This document shows, piece after piece, positions 15,492 through 24,408 of a stretch of 36,866 bases of DNA. This DNA comes from an uncultured bacterium (GTDB lineage Bacteria > Bacillota_I > Bacilli_A > RF39 > UBA660): NCBI GenBank assembly GCA_949288335.1, contig CASEJU010000080.1:1-36866 (forward strand). Direction: 5' to 3'. Position numbers and translations under genes: made by a program. Each line of letters starts with the position of its first letter. The stretch's first letter is position 1. The notes beneath the pieces were generated by a model. That model saw nothing but the letters and a program-made list of their open reading frames with translations. It searched no databases and was not told the origin of the DNA.

Positions 15492-16044
15492 AAAATTTAA
15501 CTTCTACGTTTTTTCTTTCTTCTTCGGTTGCCTCAAAGAAAGCTTCAGGTTTAAAACCAAAAATGTTAGCTACTATATTTGACGGAAACATTTCAAGTTT
15601 ATTTTTATAAGTTAAAACCGAATCATTGTAAAACTGCCTTGCAAAACGTATTTTTTCTTCAACCTCATTTAGTTTGTTTTGTAAATCCAAAAAGTTTTGG
15701 TTCGCTTTTAAATCAGGATAGTTCTCTGCCAAAGCAAATAACCTTCCCAAAGCCTCTGTTACCTCTCCTGCAGCTTTAATTTCTTCTTCTTTAGTATTAG
15801 CACTAGTTGCTTTACTTCTTGCGTCAATTACCGCATCTAAAGTCTCTTTTTCATGTTTAGCATAACCTTTTACGGTTTCTACCAAGTTAGGTATTAAATC
15901 ATTTCTATTTTTTAACACCACATCAATTTGTGACCATTGATCTTGTACTTTGTTTCTTAACCCAACAAGAGAGTTATAAGTAGAAACAAAATATATAACA
16001 AGTAAGACCAAGATAATCCCTATAACTATTAATGCTATTGTCAT
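15490..16044 (-). CDS. lemA: LemA family protein
   Basis: 184 aa. N-terminal membrane anchor (about 3-21) followed by a four-helix coiled-coil domain, with YNSLVGLRNKVQDQWSQIDV and KNRNDLIPNLVETVKGYA, and the C-terminal RFARQFYNDSVLTYKNKLE, all typical of LemA. Length is normal. GGAGGAT precedes the ATG. It is followed by the DUF2207 protein, the usual partner, with a short hairpin between. The function of LemA proteins is not settled; an envelope role is often suggested. Confidence 0.92.
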   Translation of the reverse strand: MTIALIVIGIILVLLVIYFVSTYNSLVGLRNKVQDQWSQIDVVLKNRNDLIPNLVETVKGYAKHEKETLDAVIDARSKATSANTKEEEIKAAGEVTEALGRLFALAENYPDLKANQNFLDLQNKLNEVEEKIRFARQFYNDSVLTYKNKLEMFPSNIVANIFGFKPEAFFEATEEERKNVEVKF

Positions 16045-16100
16045 AATATCCTCCTATGATTTAATTATATATTATAATTTTTTAAAAATAAAGTATTTTT

Positions 16101-16122
16101 ATAAATAAACGATTTTATTTAT
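16101..16122. other. AT-only hairpin after dtd
   Basis: ATAAATAAA (16101-16109) and TTTATTTAT (16114-16122) form a perfect 9-bp stem around CGAT, 5 nt past the dtd stop. There is no clean T-run on the minus strand, so it is at best a weak terminator or 3'-end stabiliser of the secDF-rel-dtd transcript. Confidence 0.4.
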
Positions 16123-16127
16123 GGTAA

Positions 16128-16571
16128 TTAAAAATCCTTACTATCAATTATAATGGTAACCGGACCGTCATTTATTAAACTAACTTTCATGTCGGCACCA
16201 AACTCTCCTTTTTGAACGTTTATATTATTAGATTCTAAAGCGCTATTAAAGTATTCGTACAACTTTTTTGCATCACTATAATTCAAAGCATCCGTAAAAG
16301 AAGGCCTTCTTCCGTTTAATTTTGCGTACAAAGTAAATTGAGAAATCGACAAAACACCTCCTTTTACATCTTTTAAACTTAGGTTAAGCTTATCGTTTTC
16401 ATCAGAAAATATTCTTAAATTTATTATTTTATCAACCATTTTATCAACGGTTTTAGTGTTATCATTATTAGTAAACGCAACTAGTAAAACAAATCCGTAA
16501 TCTATTTTTCCCACTTTCTTTTCATCTATTGTAACACTTGCTTTTTTACTTCTTTGAACGATAACCTTCAT
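16128..16571 (-). CDS. dtd: D-aminoacyl-tRNA deacylase
   Basis: 147 aa, normal length. DTD removes D-amino acids (and glycine on tRNA-Ala) from mischarged tRNA. The two signature motifs are intact: SISQFTLYA (75-83) and the Gly-cisPro motif NDGPVT (134-139). The ATG overlaps the rel stop codon (TAATG), and GAGGAA lies about 8 nt upstream, so it is translationally coupled to rel, as in Bacillus (relA-yrvI). Confidence 0.95.
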   Translation of the reverse strand: MKVIVQRSKKASVTIDEKKVGKIDYGFVLLVAFTNNDNTKTVDKMVDKIINLRIFSDENDKLNLSLKDVKGGVLSISQFTLYAKLNGRRPSFTDALNYSDAKKLYEYFNSALESNNINVQKGEFGADMKVSLINDGPVTIIIDSKDF

Positions 16572-18730
16572 TATTTATTTCCTCTTTCTACACTAGTTAC
16601 GTAATTTAACTGTCCTATTACGTTTATATATTTATCAAGGGTTTGTTTTGAATCAACCAAAACGTCTAAATCATAAACGTTATAATCAGTGTTCGTAATG
16701 GTATTAACGCTTTTTACACCAACGTTCATGGAAGAAGTTTTAGATATAATATCCAAAAGCAAATTATCTTTTTTCTCGGCGTAAATAATTACGTTTGTAA
16801 CGTATTTTTTATTTACGTTTTCATTCCAATGAACCGGTATTATACGCTCGTTTACATCACATATGTTATGACATGTTCTTCGGTGAATGGTAATACCTTT
16901 TCCTTTTGAAATGTACCCAACTACATCATCACCTTTAACAGGCATGCAGCATCCTCCAAAAGATACCTTTATGTCATCCATTCCATCAACTATTATGTCA
17001 CCTGAGCCTTCCATTACTTTGGATGAATACTTTAATACTTTCTCTAAAGCCCTTTTTTCCTCTTCTTTTTCACCCAATATGGTTTTAATGATACTAGTCG
17101 GGTTATATTTACCTATTCCTATTTCATAGTATAACTCATTTTCACTATTAAGTCCTAAATCATCAAGCGCAATCTTTATTTTTTCATCATCCATGATATC
17201 GTTCGTTGATAATTTTTTTCTTCTGATTGTTTTTAAAAGCAGTTCTTTTCCTTCGGCGGTTGTTTTTTCTTTATCAATTTTACTAAAAAACGCTTTAATT
17301 TTATTTTTAGCACTCGTTGTATATGCTATGTTAACCCACTCTAACGAAGGACCTTTGCTGTTTTTATTAGTGTTTATTTTAACTATGTCTCCATCTTTTA
17401 ATTTATAATCAAGCGGCACGATGTTATTATTAACGATTGCTCCTACCATTTGATGCCCAACACTTGTGTGTACGCGATAAGCAAAATCAACCGGTGTAGA
17501 ACCTACTGGTAATTCAAATACGTCACCTTTAGGTGTATAAACGTATATGTTAGTTGGATTAAAAACTTCGTTTTTTATCGTGTTAACGAACTCTTCTCCT
17601 TCAACTTGTTGTTCGTTTAACTCTATTACCGTTCTAAAAGATTTTAACTTAAGTTCCATGTCGTTTACTTTGTTTACGCCATGCTCTTTATAAGACCAAT
17701 GTGATGCAACACCATATTCCGCTACCTTATCCATTTCATAGGTTCTAATTTGTATTTCAAAAAGTTTTCCGTCAACCCCAAAAACGGTTGTATGAAGGGA
17801 CTGGTATCCGTTTGCCTTGGGACGTGCAATGTAATCTTTAAATCTTTTTGGAACCGGTTTAAACTTAGCATGAATTGCCCCAAGAGCCAAGTAGCATTCA
17901 GAGACGCTATTAACAAAATAACGTAGTGCTAAAATATCATATATTTCGTTAAATGTTTTTCCTTTTTGAAGCTTATTATAAATACTATATACGCTTTTAC
18001 TTCTTCCTTTCATCTCGTGAGGAATATTGTTTTCGTCTAGTATTTTTGATACGCTCTCCATCATTTTATCAACTGATTTATCAAGTTCTTGCCTTGATTC
18101 ACTAAGCTTTTCTAAGATGTCGTTATAAACGTCTGGTTTCCAGTATTTTAAACTTAAATCTTCTAATTCGCTTTTAATGTGATTAATACCAAGACGGTGA
18201 GCGATTGGAACTAATATTTCAAGGGTCTCTTTGGCTTTTTCTTTTCTTTTTTTCTCGGGAATTGCCCAAAGCGTCCTCATGTTATGCAAACGATCTGCTA
18301 TTTTTAATATGATAATGCGAACGTCTCCAGATAAACCAACCAATATTTTTTTATGATAAGAAACCAAAGTCTCGTTATCCGCGGATAAAGAAAGCTTGTT
18401 TATTCTTGATATTCCATCTACTAACTTCTTAATGTCTTCTCCAAACTCTTTTTGGATGTCTTCTATTTTTACGTTAGCAAAATTAATTACATCATGCAAA
18501 AGCGCGGTAGCAAGAGTTTGGGCATCAGCATAAATCTCGGTTAGAATCAAAGCAACGTTTAAAGGATGCAACATATAATCATCACCGGTTAACCTTAATT
18601 GGCCAGCATGAGCCTTACTTGCAAACTCATACGCATGTTTGATTAAGTTTATGTCATCCTCGCTTTTAATGTAAGTTTTAGCCTTCTTTAGTAAGTCATC
18701 TAAAGTGTACGCATCTTCTTTTTGCTTCAA
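16571..18730 (-). CDS. rel: Rel (RelA/SpoT homologue), hydrolase motif degenerate
   Basis: 719 aa long-form stringent-response enzyme. HD domain about 35-160: Arg46, His55, His79-Asp80, Asp146 and Asn150 remain, but the catalytic Glu-Asp of HDxxED is replaced by Asn83-Phe84 (LLHDVINFANV), so (p)ppGpp hydrolysis is probably lost or weak. The synthetase domain (about 230-365) looks intact, with GRSKSVYSIY, RFKD (the RxKD type), YQSLHTTV and EIQIRT. TGS about 410-470; CC/zinc-finger domain with Cys594-Cys595, His616, Cys620; ACT domain about 643-719. Start is TTG at 18730 with AAGGTG 8 nt before; no ATG fits. It begins 17 nt after secDF and overlaps dtd, so the three form one operon. Confidence 0.93.
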   Translation of the reverse strand: MKQKEDAYTLDDLLKKAKTYIKSEDDINLIKHAYEFASKAHAGQLRLTGDDYMLHPLNVALILTEIYADAQTLATALLHDVINFANVKIEDIQKEFGEDIKKLVDGISRINKLSLSADNETLVSYHKKILVGLSGDVRIIILKIADRLHNMRTLWAIPEKKRKEKAKETLEILVPIAHRLGINHIKSELEDLSLKYWKPDVYNDILEKLSESRQELDKSVDKMMESVSKILDENNIPHEMKGRSKSVYSIYNKLQKGKTFNEIYDILALRYFVNSVSECYLALGAIHAKFKPVPKRFKDYIARPKANGYQSLHTTVFGVDGKLFEIQIRTYEMDKVAEYGVASHWSYKEHGVNKVNDMELKLKSFRTVIELNEQQVEGEEFVNTIKNEVFNPTNIYVYTPKGDVFELPVGSTPVDFAYRVHTSVGHQMVGAIVNNNIVPLDYKLKDGDIVKINTNKNSKGPSLEWVNIAYTTSAKNKIKAFFSKIDKEKTTAEGKELLLKTIRRKKLSTNDIMDDEKIKIALDDLGLNSENELYYEIGIGKYNPTSIIKTILGEKEEEKRALEKVLKYSSKVMEGSGDIIVDGMDDIKVSFGGCCMPVKGDDVVGYISKGKGITIHRRTCHNICDVNERIIPVHWNENVNKKYVTNVIIYAEKKDNLLLDIISKTSSMNVGVKSVNTITNTDYNVYDLDVLVDSKQTLDKYINVIGQLNYVTSVERGNK

Positions 18731-18747
18731 TTTTAAACACCTTCTTT

Positions 18748-21015
18748 TTATTTTTTCTTTTTCTTCTTATTACTTTTTTTATTAACGCCATTACTAGGTT
18801 TTACTTGCAAAGAAATTTTTTCATCATCTTTTTTATTACTTAATTTAACGTCTTTACTTTTTAACTTTCTACTTTCAATTAAATACCATAATTCTGGTGC
18901 TAATAAAACAGAAGAATAAAGTCCAATTACAAGACCAAAAATAATTGCTAAGTTAAATGGTAAAATTCCTTTAGAACCTAAAACAATTAAACATAAAACC
19001 GGAATAAGCGTAGTAAACGTTGTGTATAAAGACCTTGTAAGCGTTTCACTAACACTTAAATCAACGATGTCTTTTAATGATTCTTTGGTTAATTTTCCGC
19101 TAAAATTCTTAAGGTTTTCTCTTACCCGGTCAAAAACTACGATCGTGTTGTTAATTGCGTAACCAATAATGGTTAAAATAGCGGCGATAAATATTACGTT
19201 TACCTCGATTTTAAATAGCGAGAACAAAGCCATAACAACTATTACGTCATGAAGCAAGGTTGTAATAGATGATATCGCGTAGCTGAATTTAAACCTAAAG
19301 GATATGTATATAATAATTGCGATGCTAGCGATTATAACCGAATAAAAGGCGTTTTTTATTAAGTCTTGTTTTACTACGTCAGTTACAACGTTTATCTCCG
19401 TTTTAGCATCATACTTATCCTCGAAATAATCGTTAACTTTATTAATTCCCTTTTCTTTTAGCTCGGTATTTAACCTTACGTATATTTCGTCATTACTTTG
19501 TTTTTCTATTGAAACAATCTCATAGTCTAACTTCTTAAAATCATCTTTTACCATTTTTAAAGTCACGTCTTGTGCTTTAATGGTAACGTCAGATCCCGAC
19601 CTAAAGTCAATTCCTAAATTAAACCCGTTAATCAAAAGATAAACAAGTCCTACTATTAAATATATTATGGTTATCGTAAAGCACTTCTTTGTAATACCAA
19701 TAGCCTTAATGTTAGGCTTACTAAAAGGCGTTTTATCCCTTTTTAAAAATCTAACGAAACGATTAGGATTTTTATCAAAATATTTTGTTTTAACAAACTT
19801 ACCAAGGATTATTCTATTTAGTAGCACCATGACAAACATGGTTGCAAAAATAGTTATCATAAGCATGGTTGCAAAACCTTTTACCGAACTTTCACCAAAT
19901 ATAAATAGCACGATTGCAACTATTAACGTAGTTACGTTAGCATCAAAAATAGAACTCCAAGACTCACTGTTTCCTTCCTTAAAAGAAGCACTTAAACTAT
20001 TACCTTTTTCCAAGGCTTCTTTGGTTCTTTCGTTTGTTATAACACATGAATCAACGGCCATTCCGATACCTAATACCAAAGCGGCGATTCCAGGAAGCGT
20101 TAAAACTCCTCCGATTAACCAGAAAACACCCATTACTAAAAGCATGTATAAAAGTAAGCTTAAACCCTCAATAAAACCAGCAAATTTATATAATAAAGTC
20201 ATGAAAACAATTACTAATACCATACCAACTACACCGGCAATGAAAGTGTTTGTTAAAACACCTTGTCCGTATGAGGCGTTAACGTTTTGACTTGATATTT
20301 CGGTTAACTTAGTTGATATAGAACCAGCGTTAATGTTGGAAGCTAAATTTTCAGCTTCTTCTTTATCAAAGTTTCCGGTTATGATAACGTCACTAGAAAA
20401 CCCTTGCGATACCGTTGCCGCAGACAAACACATACTATCTTCCGTACCACAAGTTTCGGCGTCTTTTTCGTAAGAATTAACGCCAGATTCAAAGTTATAC
20501 CATATAACCATTAAGTTTTCACCTTGAGGCTTTTCACTAACTAAAGTAGTAGCCTCTAAAAACTTTTCTTTATCTGAAACCTGTAAAGATATGGCAGGAT
20601 TTCCTTCTTCATCATAAGAAAGTTTTGCCCCGCTAATTACGCTTGCGTCCATCAATAATTTATCATCAACGTCTCTAAATGATACGTTAGCAACGTTTGA
20701 CAATGCTTTTCTAGCACCTTCTATGTCCGTTACTCCAGCAAGTTTAACACGTATTTTATCATTTCCCTCAATCGTTATTTCAGGTTCTGATACGCCAAGG
20801 GAATCAACGTTTCTTTTTAATACGTCATACGTACTATTTAAATCATTCGTTGTTAATTTTTTTCCGTCACTTCTTTTTACTTGGTACAAAACCTCAAAGC
20901 CACCTTTTAAGTCAAGCCCAAACTTCATGTCACTAAAAAGAGGTATGTATACCAAACTAAAAATTATTATAACCATTAAAAAAATTAATAGTCTTTTGAT
21001 AAATTTCTTCTTCAT
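18748..21015 (-). CDS. secDF: Fused SecDF protein-export subunit
   Basis: 755 aa. SecDF uses the proton gradient to help pull proteins through SecYEG. SecD half: membrane segment near the start, PLFSDMKFGLDLKGG, periplasmic domain, then five helices with GMAVDSCVITNERTKE keeping the key Asp of TM4. SecF half from about 425: LGIDFRSGSDV, then helices with GYAINNTIVVFDRVREN and ETLTRSLYTT holding the key Arg. In SecF the usual SIND reads AINN; this site varies in Firmicutes. The end is a poly-Lys tail. Start moved to 21015: AAGGAT gives good spacing there, while the upstream ATG at 21024 has its AAGG directly adjacent. First gene of the operon with rel and dtd. Confidence 0.95.
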   Translation of the reverse strand: MKKKFIKRLLIFLMVIIIFSLVYIPLFSDMKFGLDLKGGFEVLYQVKRSDGKKLTTNDLNSTYDVLKRNVDSLGVSEPEITIEGNDKIRVKLAGVTDIEGARKALSNVANVSFRDVDDKLLMDASVISGAKLSYDEEGNPAISLQVSDKEKFLEATTLVSEKPQGENLMVIWYNFESGVNSYEKDAETCGTEDSMCLSAATVSQGFSSDVIITGNFDKEEAENLASNINAGSISTKLTEISSQNVNASYGQGVLTNTFIAGVVGMVLVIVFMTLLYKFAGFIEGLSLLLYMLLVMGVFWLIGGVLTLPGIAALVLGIGMAVDSCVITNERTKEALEKGNSLSASFKEGNSESWSSIFDANVTTLIVAIVLFIFGESSVKGFATMLMITIFATMFVMVLLNRIILGKFVKTKYFDKNPNRFVRFLKRDKTPFSKPNIKAIGITKKCFTITIIYLIVGLVYLLINGFNLGIDFRSGSDVTIKAQDVTLKMVKDDFKKLDYEIVSIEKQSNDEIYVRLNTELKEKGINKVNDYFEDKYDAKTEINVVTDVVKQDLIKNAFYSVIIASIAIIIYISFRFKFSYAISSITTLLHDVIVVMALFSLFKIEVNVIFIAAILTIIGYAINNTIVVFDRVRENLKNFSGKLTKESLKDIVDLSVSETLTRSLYTTFTTLIPVLCLIVLGSKGILPFNLAIIFGLVIGLYSSVLLAPELWYLIESRKLKSKDVKLSNKKDDEKISLQVKPSNGVNKKSNKKKKKK

Positions 21016-21039
21016 TTTAACCATCCTTACAAATAAATT

Positions 21040-21066
21040 TAATAATGGTGATATTTACCATCATTA
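21040..21066 (-). promoter_or_regulatory. Leader hairpin before secDF
   Basis: In the minus-strand RNA, UAAUGAUGGU (21066-21057) pairs with ACCAUUAUUA (21049-21040), 10 bp with one G-U, loop of 7. It lies between the promoter and the ribosome site, with no T-run, so it is not a terminator. It could modulate translation or RNA stability of secDF-rel-dtd. Confidence 0.5.
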
Positions 21067-21078
21067 TCAACAATTTAT

Positions 21079-21107
21079 ATTATATAACATATACTTGTTA
21101 AAATCAA
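21079..21107 (-). promoter_or_regulatory. Promoter of secDF-rel-dtd
   Basis: TTGATT (21107-21102), 17-nt spacer, TATAAT (21084-21079). Start near 21072; the 5' leader is about 57 nt and holds the hairpin at 21040-21066. Confidence 0.75.
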
Positions 21108-21160
21108 AGATAAAAATATTATTAAAATAAATATATGGTAAATTAATATTAAAATCCCCA

Positions 21161-21166
21161 TATAAT
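21161..21166 (+). promoter_or_regulatory. -10 box directly before the flippase gene
   Basis: TATAAT at 21161-21166 ends only 5 nt before the ATG at 21172, and no Shine-Dalgarno precedes that ATG. Transcription from this box would begin at or next to the start codon, giving a leaderless message. No good -35 was found. Confidence 0.45.
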
Positions 21167-21171
21167 TTAAT

Positions 21172-22476
21172 ATGATTAAATTAAAAAACAACCTACTTAT
21201 AAAAAACATAATAATTTTACTTGTATCCGGTGCAATTGCTAAAGTACTTGGAATGATTGGAAAAATAATTTACACAAGAATAGCCGGAGTAAACGTAGTT
21301 GGATTATACGCCATGATAACTCCTACTTTCATGTTAATAATAAGCCTTACACAATTTAGTTTTCCAATATCTATAAGTAAAATAAGCGCCGAGGGAAAAT
21401 ATAAAAATAATGATTTATTAAAAAACGCTTATTTAATTGGTGCTATAATTAACGTTATTCTTATAATAATCATATTTTTTTCAAGCACTTTAATCGCTAA
21501 TATGCTTCACAATAAAGCCTTAAGCCCAGCGATTATGAGCATTGCATTCATTACTCCTTTTATTACCATTTCAAGCATCCAAAGAGGATTCTTACACGGA
21601 AAAGAAGACATGTTACCCGCATCGGTTACCAACGTAACAGAAGAAATAGTAAAAATAATCTTAATTATTTCACTACTTCCAATTGCCATTGCAAAATCAA
21701 ATGTAACCGCCGTTATATTTATCGTTTTATTTAACGTTATTACCGAGCTATCAAACATCTTATTAATGCAAAAAAGTATAAATAAAAAGTACGTAAAAAA
21801 AGAAAAAAGTTATTTTAACTTAAAAATAATAAAAGAAATATTAAAGATATCAATACCTACAACATTAGTTAGACTAATTTCTTCGGTAGGTTTCTTTTTA
21901 GAGCCAATAATTCTTACCAATACCCTTTTATCAACTGGTTTTTCATCTAATTATATAACACTTGAATACGGTATTATTAACTCTTACATAATACCACTTC
22001 TTTCAATGCCTAGCTTTTTTTCATTATCGATAGCATCCGCTTTACTTCCTAATATAACAAAATCATACGCTAATAAAAAATATAAAGAATTTAACTCAAA
22101 GCTGTTAAAACTCCTTTTCCTATCACTTTTGACAGGATTTATTTGTCTTTTTATTATCATGCTTTTTCCGGAGACAATTTTAAAATTAATATACAGCGTT
22201 AACTTCGGAATTAATTACATCTATTTAATGGGACCTTTTTTTCTAATATTATACATGCAGCCTACTTTACAAGTGGCACTTCAAGCGATGGGTAAAACAA
22301 ATAAATTGTTTATAACTTCAACGATTTCAATGGTTTTAAAATACACCGTACTTTTTGTATTTGGCAAGTTAGGTTTTGGAATGAACGCACTTATATTTTC
22401 TATTATAACCGGAATCATTACAACGACATTCTTAGTGGTATTTATCGTTTTAAAAGAAATAAATAAAAAAATCTAG
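21172..22476 (+). CDS. SpoVB/MurJ-type polysaccharide flippase
   Basis: 434 aa with about 12 membrane helices, MVF/MOP superfamily. It most likely moves lipid-linked cell-wall precursors or oligosaccharides across the membrane. The N-terminus (LLVSGAIAKVLGMIGKIIYTRIAG) and the segment SIQRGFLHGKEDMLPASVTN are typical of SpoVB/YtgP-like proteins. In B. subtilis spoVB sits beside yrbG (DUF421) and yrzE near tgt-queA-ruvAB, all found further right here. It does not imply sporulation. An upstream in-frame stop limits the start to 21172, which lacks a ribosome site. It converges on the small membrane gene at 22477, sharing a terminator. Confidence 0.88.
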   Translation: MIKLKNNLLIKNIIILLVSGAIAKVLGMIGKIIYTRIAGVNVVGLYAMITPTFMLIISLTQFSFPISISKISAEGKYKNNDLLKNAYLIGAIINVILIIIIFFSSTLIANMLHNKALSPAIMSIAFITPFITISSIQRGFLHGKEDMLPASVTNVTEEIVKIILIISLLPIAIAKSNVTAVIFIVLFNVITELSNILLMQKSINKKYVKKEKSYFNLKIIKEILKISIPTTLVRLISSVGFFLEPIILTNTLLSTGFSSNYITLEYGIINSYIIPLLSMPSFFSLSIASALLPNITKSYANKKYKEFNSKLLKLLFLSLLTGFICLFIIMLFPETILKLIYSVNFGINYIYLMGPFFLILYMQPTLQVALQAMGKTNKLFITSTISMVLKYTVLFVFGKLGFGMNALIFSIITGIITTTFLVVFIVLKEINKKI

Positions 22477-22494
22477 CTACTTACTAGATTTTTT
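22466..22494. terminator. Bidirectional terminator holding both stop codons
   Basis: AAAAAATCTAG (22466-22476) pairs with CTAGATTTTTT (22484-22494) around a 7-nt loop. The flippase stop TAG ends the left arm and the stop of the opposing gene lies in the loop, so one 29-nt element ends two converging genes. Confidence 0.85.
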
Positions 22495-22698
22495 ACTTTT
22501 AGCATCTACCTTAACAGAAAAAGTAATTATGTTACACACAATTAATATAGCGTATGACCAGTATGATACATTCTTAATAATTATTTGTAAAACAAGTAAA
22601 ATAAGTGCTAAAACATCCAAAATTATCATTAATGTTTTTAGTATTTTCATACTTTTTCTTCTTCTTTCTATTTCTTCTTTAGTTACTTCGTTTTTCAT
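22477..22698 (-). CDS. Small membrane protein, two helices
   Basis: 73 aa. A charged N-terminus (EEIERRRKSMKILK), two membrane segments (about 20-40 and 45-63) and a Lys/Ser-rich end. Start 3 nt after the stop of the preceding gene, with GAAGAG about 6 nt upstream, so it is co-transcribed with the anchored protein at 22702-23502. No family recognised. Confidence 0.7.
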   Translation of the reverse strand: MKNEVTKEEIERRRKSMKILKTLMIILDVLALILLVLQIIIKNVSYWSYAILIVCNIITFSVKVDAKSKKSSK

Positions 22699-22701
22699 TT
22701 T

Positions 22702-23502
22702 TTACTCTTCATTTTGCTTATTATTTAAAGAACACGTAAATCCTTTATCTTCGTATTTTTCCTTTAAAATTTCTACCGTATCAGAAACGCTTGGCTTTAC
22801 GAATAAAATAGTTTGGTTATCGTTTATTACAAGTCCGTCAAATCCATCTCTTTTATAATTCGTTTCAACGTTAAATGTAAAACCTTTACTATTTTTTTCA
22901 TAGCTAACGTCGTTACCGTTAACCGACACATTATTAATAAAGAAATCTTCATACTGCGTTTTTAAATCCTCAACTACGGCCGATTTGTTATCAGTGTTAG
23001 AAACCACCACGTAATTAAAGTTTGACTTTATAACCAAGCCATCCTCATAATCGGCGGTATAAGTTACGTTTTGGCTTTCCGCATCACTTTTAGAAGAATA
23101 AGTACATGTTAAAGTACCATTTTCCAAAGTGTCATTTTGCGGTTGCTTTGCTACCGTTGTAGTTTTAGGCTCAACGTCTTTAGTTGTTCTTCCTAAATCA
23201 GACTTATTATTAATGTAATACAAAACAAGCAAAATACCAATTGCTATAATAATTCCTAAAATGGTGTAATTAGGCCTTTTACTAGAAAGAAGCACCTCGT
23301 TATTGGTTACCGGATCTATAACAACCGTGTTATTAACAGCCCCATCATATAAATCATCTAAGTTTATTTCACGGGTAACATATCGAGAGTCATTATCTTC
23401 ATTTTCTGATAATTCGTCTAAAACTTCAGATTCTAAATTATCTTTTTCTTCCTTTTTTAACTTTTCTTCATCTTTTTTAACGTCGTTTTTCTCTTCGCTC
23501 AT
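22702..23502 (-). CDS. Single-pass membrane protein with extracytoplasmic Cys-pair domain
   Basis: 266 aa. A highly charged cytoplasmic region (1-75), one membrane helix (79-97), a Thr/Pro linker, then an outer domain of about 135 residues. Cys133 opens that domain and Cys257 closes it (GFTCS), suggesting a disulfide that ties its ends. The domain resembles that of the protein at 26670-27485 (same Cys positions, LKEKYEDKGFTC against LKSNLEKSGYQC) and is somewhat like the YehR/DUF1307 fold; that is inference. AAGGAGGGT precedes the ATG. Operon with the 73-aa gene. Function unknown. Confidence 0.7.
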   Translation of the reverse strand: MSEEKNDVKKDEEKLKKEEKDNLESEVLDELSENEDNDSRYVTREINLDDLYDGAVNNTVVIDPVTNNEVLLSSKRPNYTILGIIIAIGILLVLYYINNKSDLGRTTKDVEPKTTTVAKQPQNDTLENGTLTCTYSSKSDAESQNVTYTADYEDGLVIKSNFNYVVVSNTDNKSAVVEDLKTQYEDFFINNVSVNGNDVSYEKNSKGFTFNVETNYKRDGFDGLVINDNQTILFVKPSVSDTVEILKEKYEDKGFTCSLNNKQNEE

Positions 23503-23559
23503 CTTAAGTTACCCTCCTTATATTATATATAATAACATAATATTTTACTTTTAAAAATA

Positions 23560-24408
23560 TCATTGACTTTTTTTGCCAATTTTTTCTCCATATTTTACAT
23601 AAGTTTCTAATCCTTTTTTAGAATTTTTTAAAATATCATCATCGATTACTACAGCATCTTTTTCTACCAGTACAACAATCGTAGATCCACCGTACTCAAA
23701 ATAACCTTTTTCTTTTCCCTTATAAACAAGCCCAGAAGTCTTTAAATTTCTTATTTTTCCAACTAATAAGGCACCAACTTCAACGTAAGTAACCATTTTA
23801 AAATTTTCGGTTTTAATAATGGTACACTCCCTTTCGTTTTCTTTAAAAACCTTAAACTTATCATAAACTATAGGATTTACGGTATGAAATTTACCATGTA
23901 TTTTATAATTATTTATAATAATACCATCATCACAAAACAAATAGTGATGATAATCTTCCGGAGATAATCTAAAAACAAGGGCGTAACCAGCAAGATACGT
24001 TTTAGCTAACTTTTTATCTTTTAAAATAGATGATACGCTATATTTACTATTTTTTACGTTAAAAGATAGGTTACTATTTATTTTATAGCAAGTAAGTTTA
24101 GCGTCACAAGGAGAAATAAAAGAATTTTTATCATTACTTATTGGTCTTTTTGAAGTGCGGATTTTTCTTGTAAAAAAATCATTAAAGCTTGAATATTTTT
24201 TACTTTCGTAATCCTCCATGTTAATATTATGCCTTTTAATAAAACTTTTTATTATTATTTTTGATAACCTAGAGTTCATAAAAAGTGCTACTAAATTCGA
24301 TACAAAGGCATTTTTTACAACTGGTTTTAAAATCATTCTACCTAAAAAAGTATTATACAAAAAGGATAACCCTTTATTAGGATTATCTTTAACCGTTTTT
24401 CTCATCAT
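23560..24408 (-). CDS. psd: Phosphatidylserine decarboxylase proenzyme
   Basis: 282 aa. Psd converts phosphatidylserine to phosphatidylethanolamine at the membrane. The proenzyme cleaves itself within GGST (about 240-243); the new Ser becomes the pyruvoyl group. FRLSPEDYHHYLF carries the catalytic His. GGST in place of LGST occurs in Firmicutes enzymes. Start set at 24408, whose ATG overlaps the pssA stop by 4 nt (ATGATGA) and has GGCGAT 3 nt before; a longer frame to 24471 would run deep into pssA. It acts directly after pssA in the same pathway and operon. Confidence 0.93.
   Translation of the reverse strand: MMRKTVKDNPNKGLSFLYNTFLGRMILKPVVKNAFVSNLVALFMNSRLSKIIIKSFIKRHNINMEDYESKKYSSFNDFFTRKIRTSKRPISNDKNSFISPCDAKLTCYKINSNLSFNVKNSKYSVSSILKDKKLAKTYLAGYALVFRLSPEDYHHYLFCDDGIIINNYKIHGKFHTVNPIVYDKFKVFKENERECTIIKTENFKMVTYVEVGALLVGKIRNLKTSGLVYKGKEKGYFEYGGSTIVVLVEKDAVVIDDDILKNSKKGLETYVKYGEKIGKKSQ

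Noticed and set aside
19667-20290. 207-codon open frame on the plus strand
   Set aside because: It is antisense to secDF, which is a certain gene; composition follows the complement of membrane-helix codons.
18748-21015. SecF SIND motif read as AINN, loss of a conserved Asp
   Set aside because: This position is known to vary among Firmicutes SecF proteins, so I do not take it as loss of function.
21172-22476. Sporulation capacity inferred from the SpoVB-like gene
   Set aside because: SpoVB-type flippases occur widely in non-spore formers; no sporulation genes are in the window.
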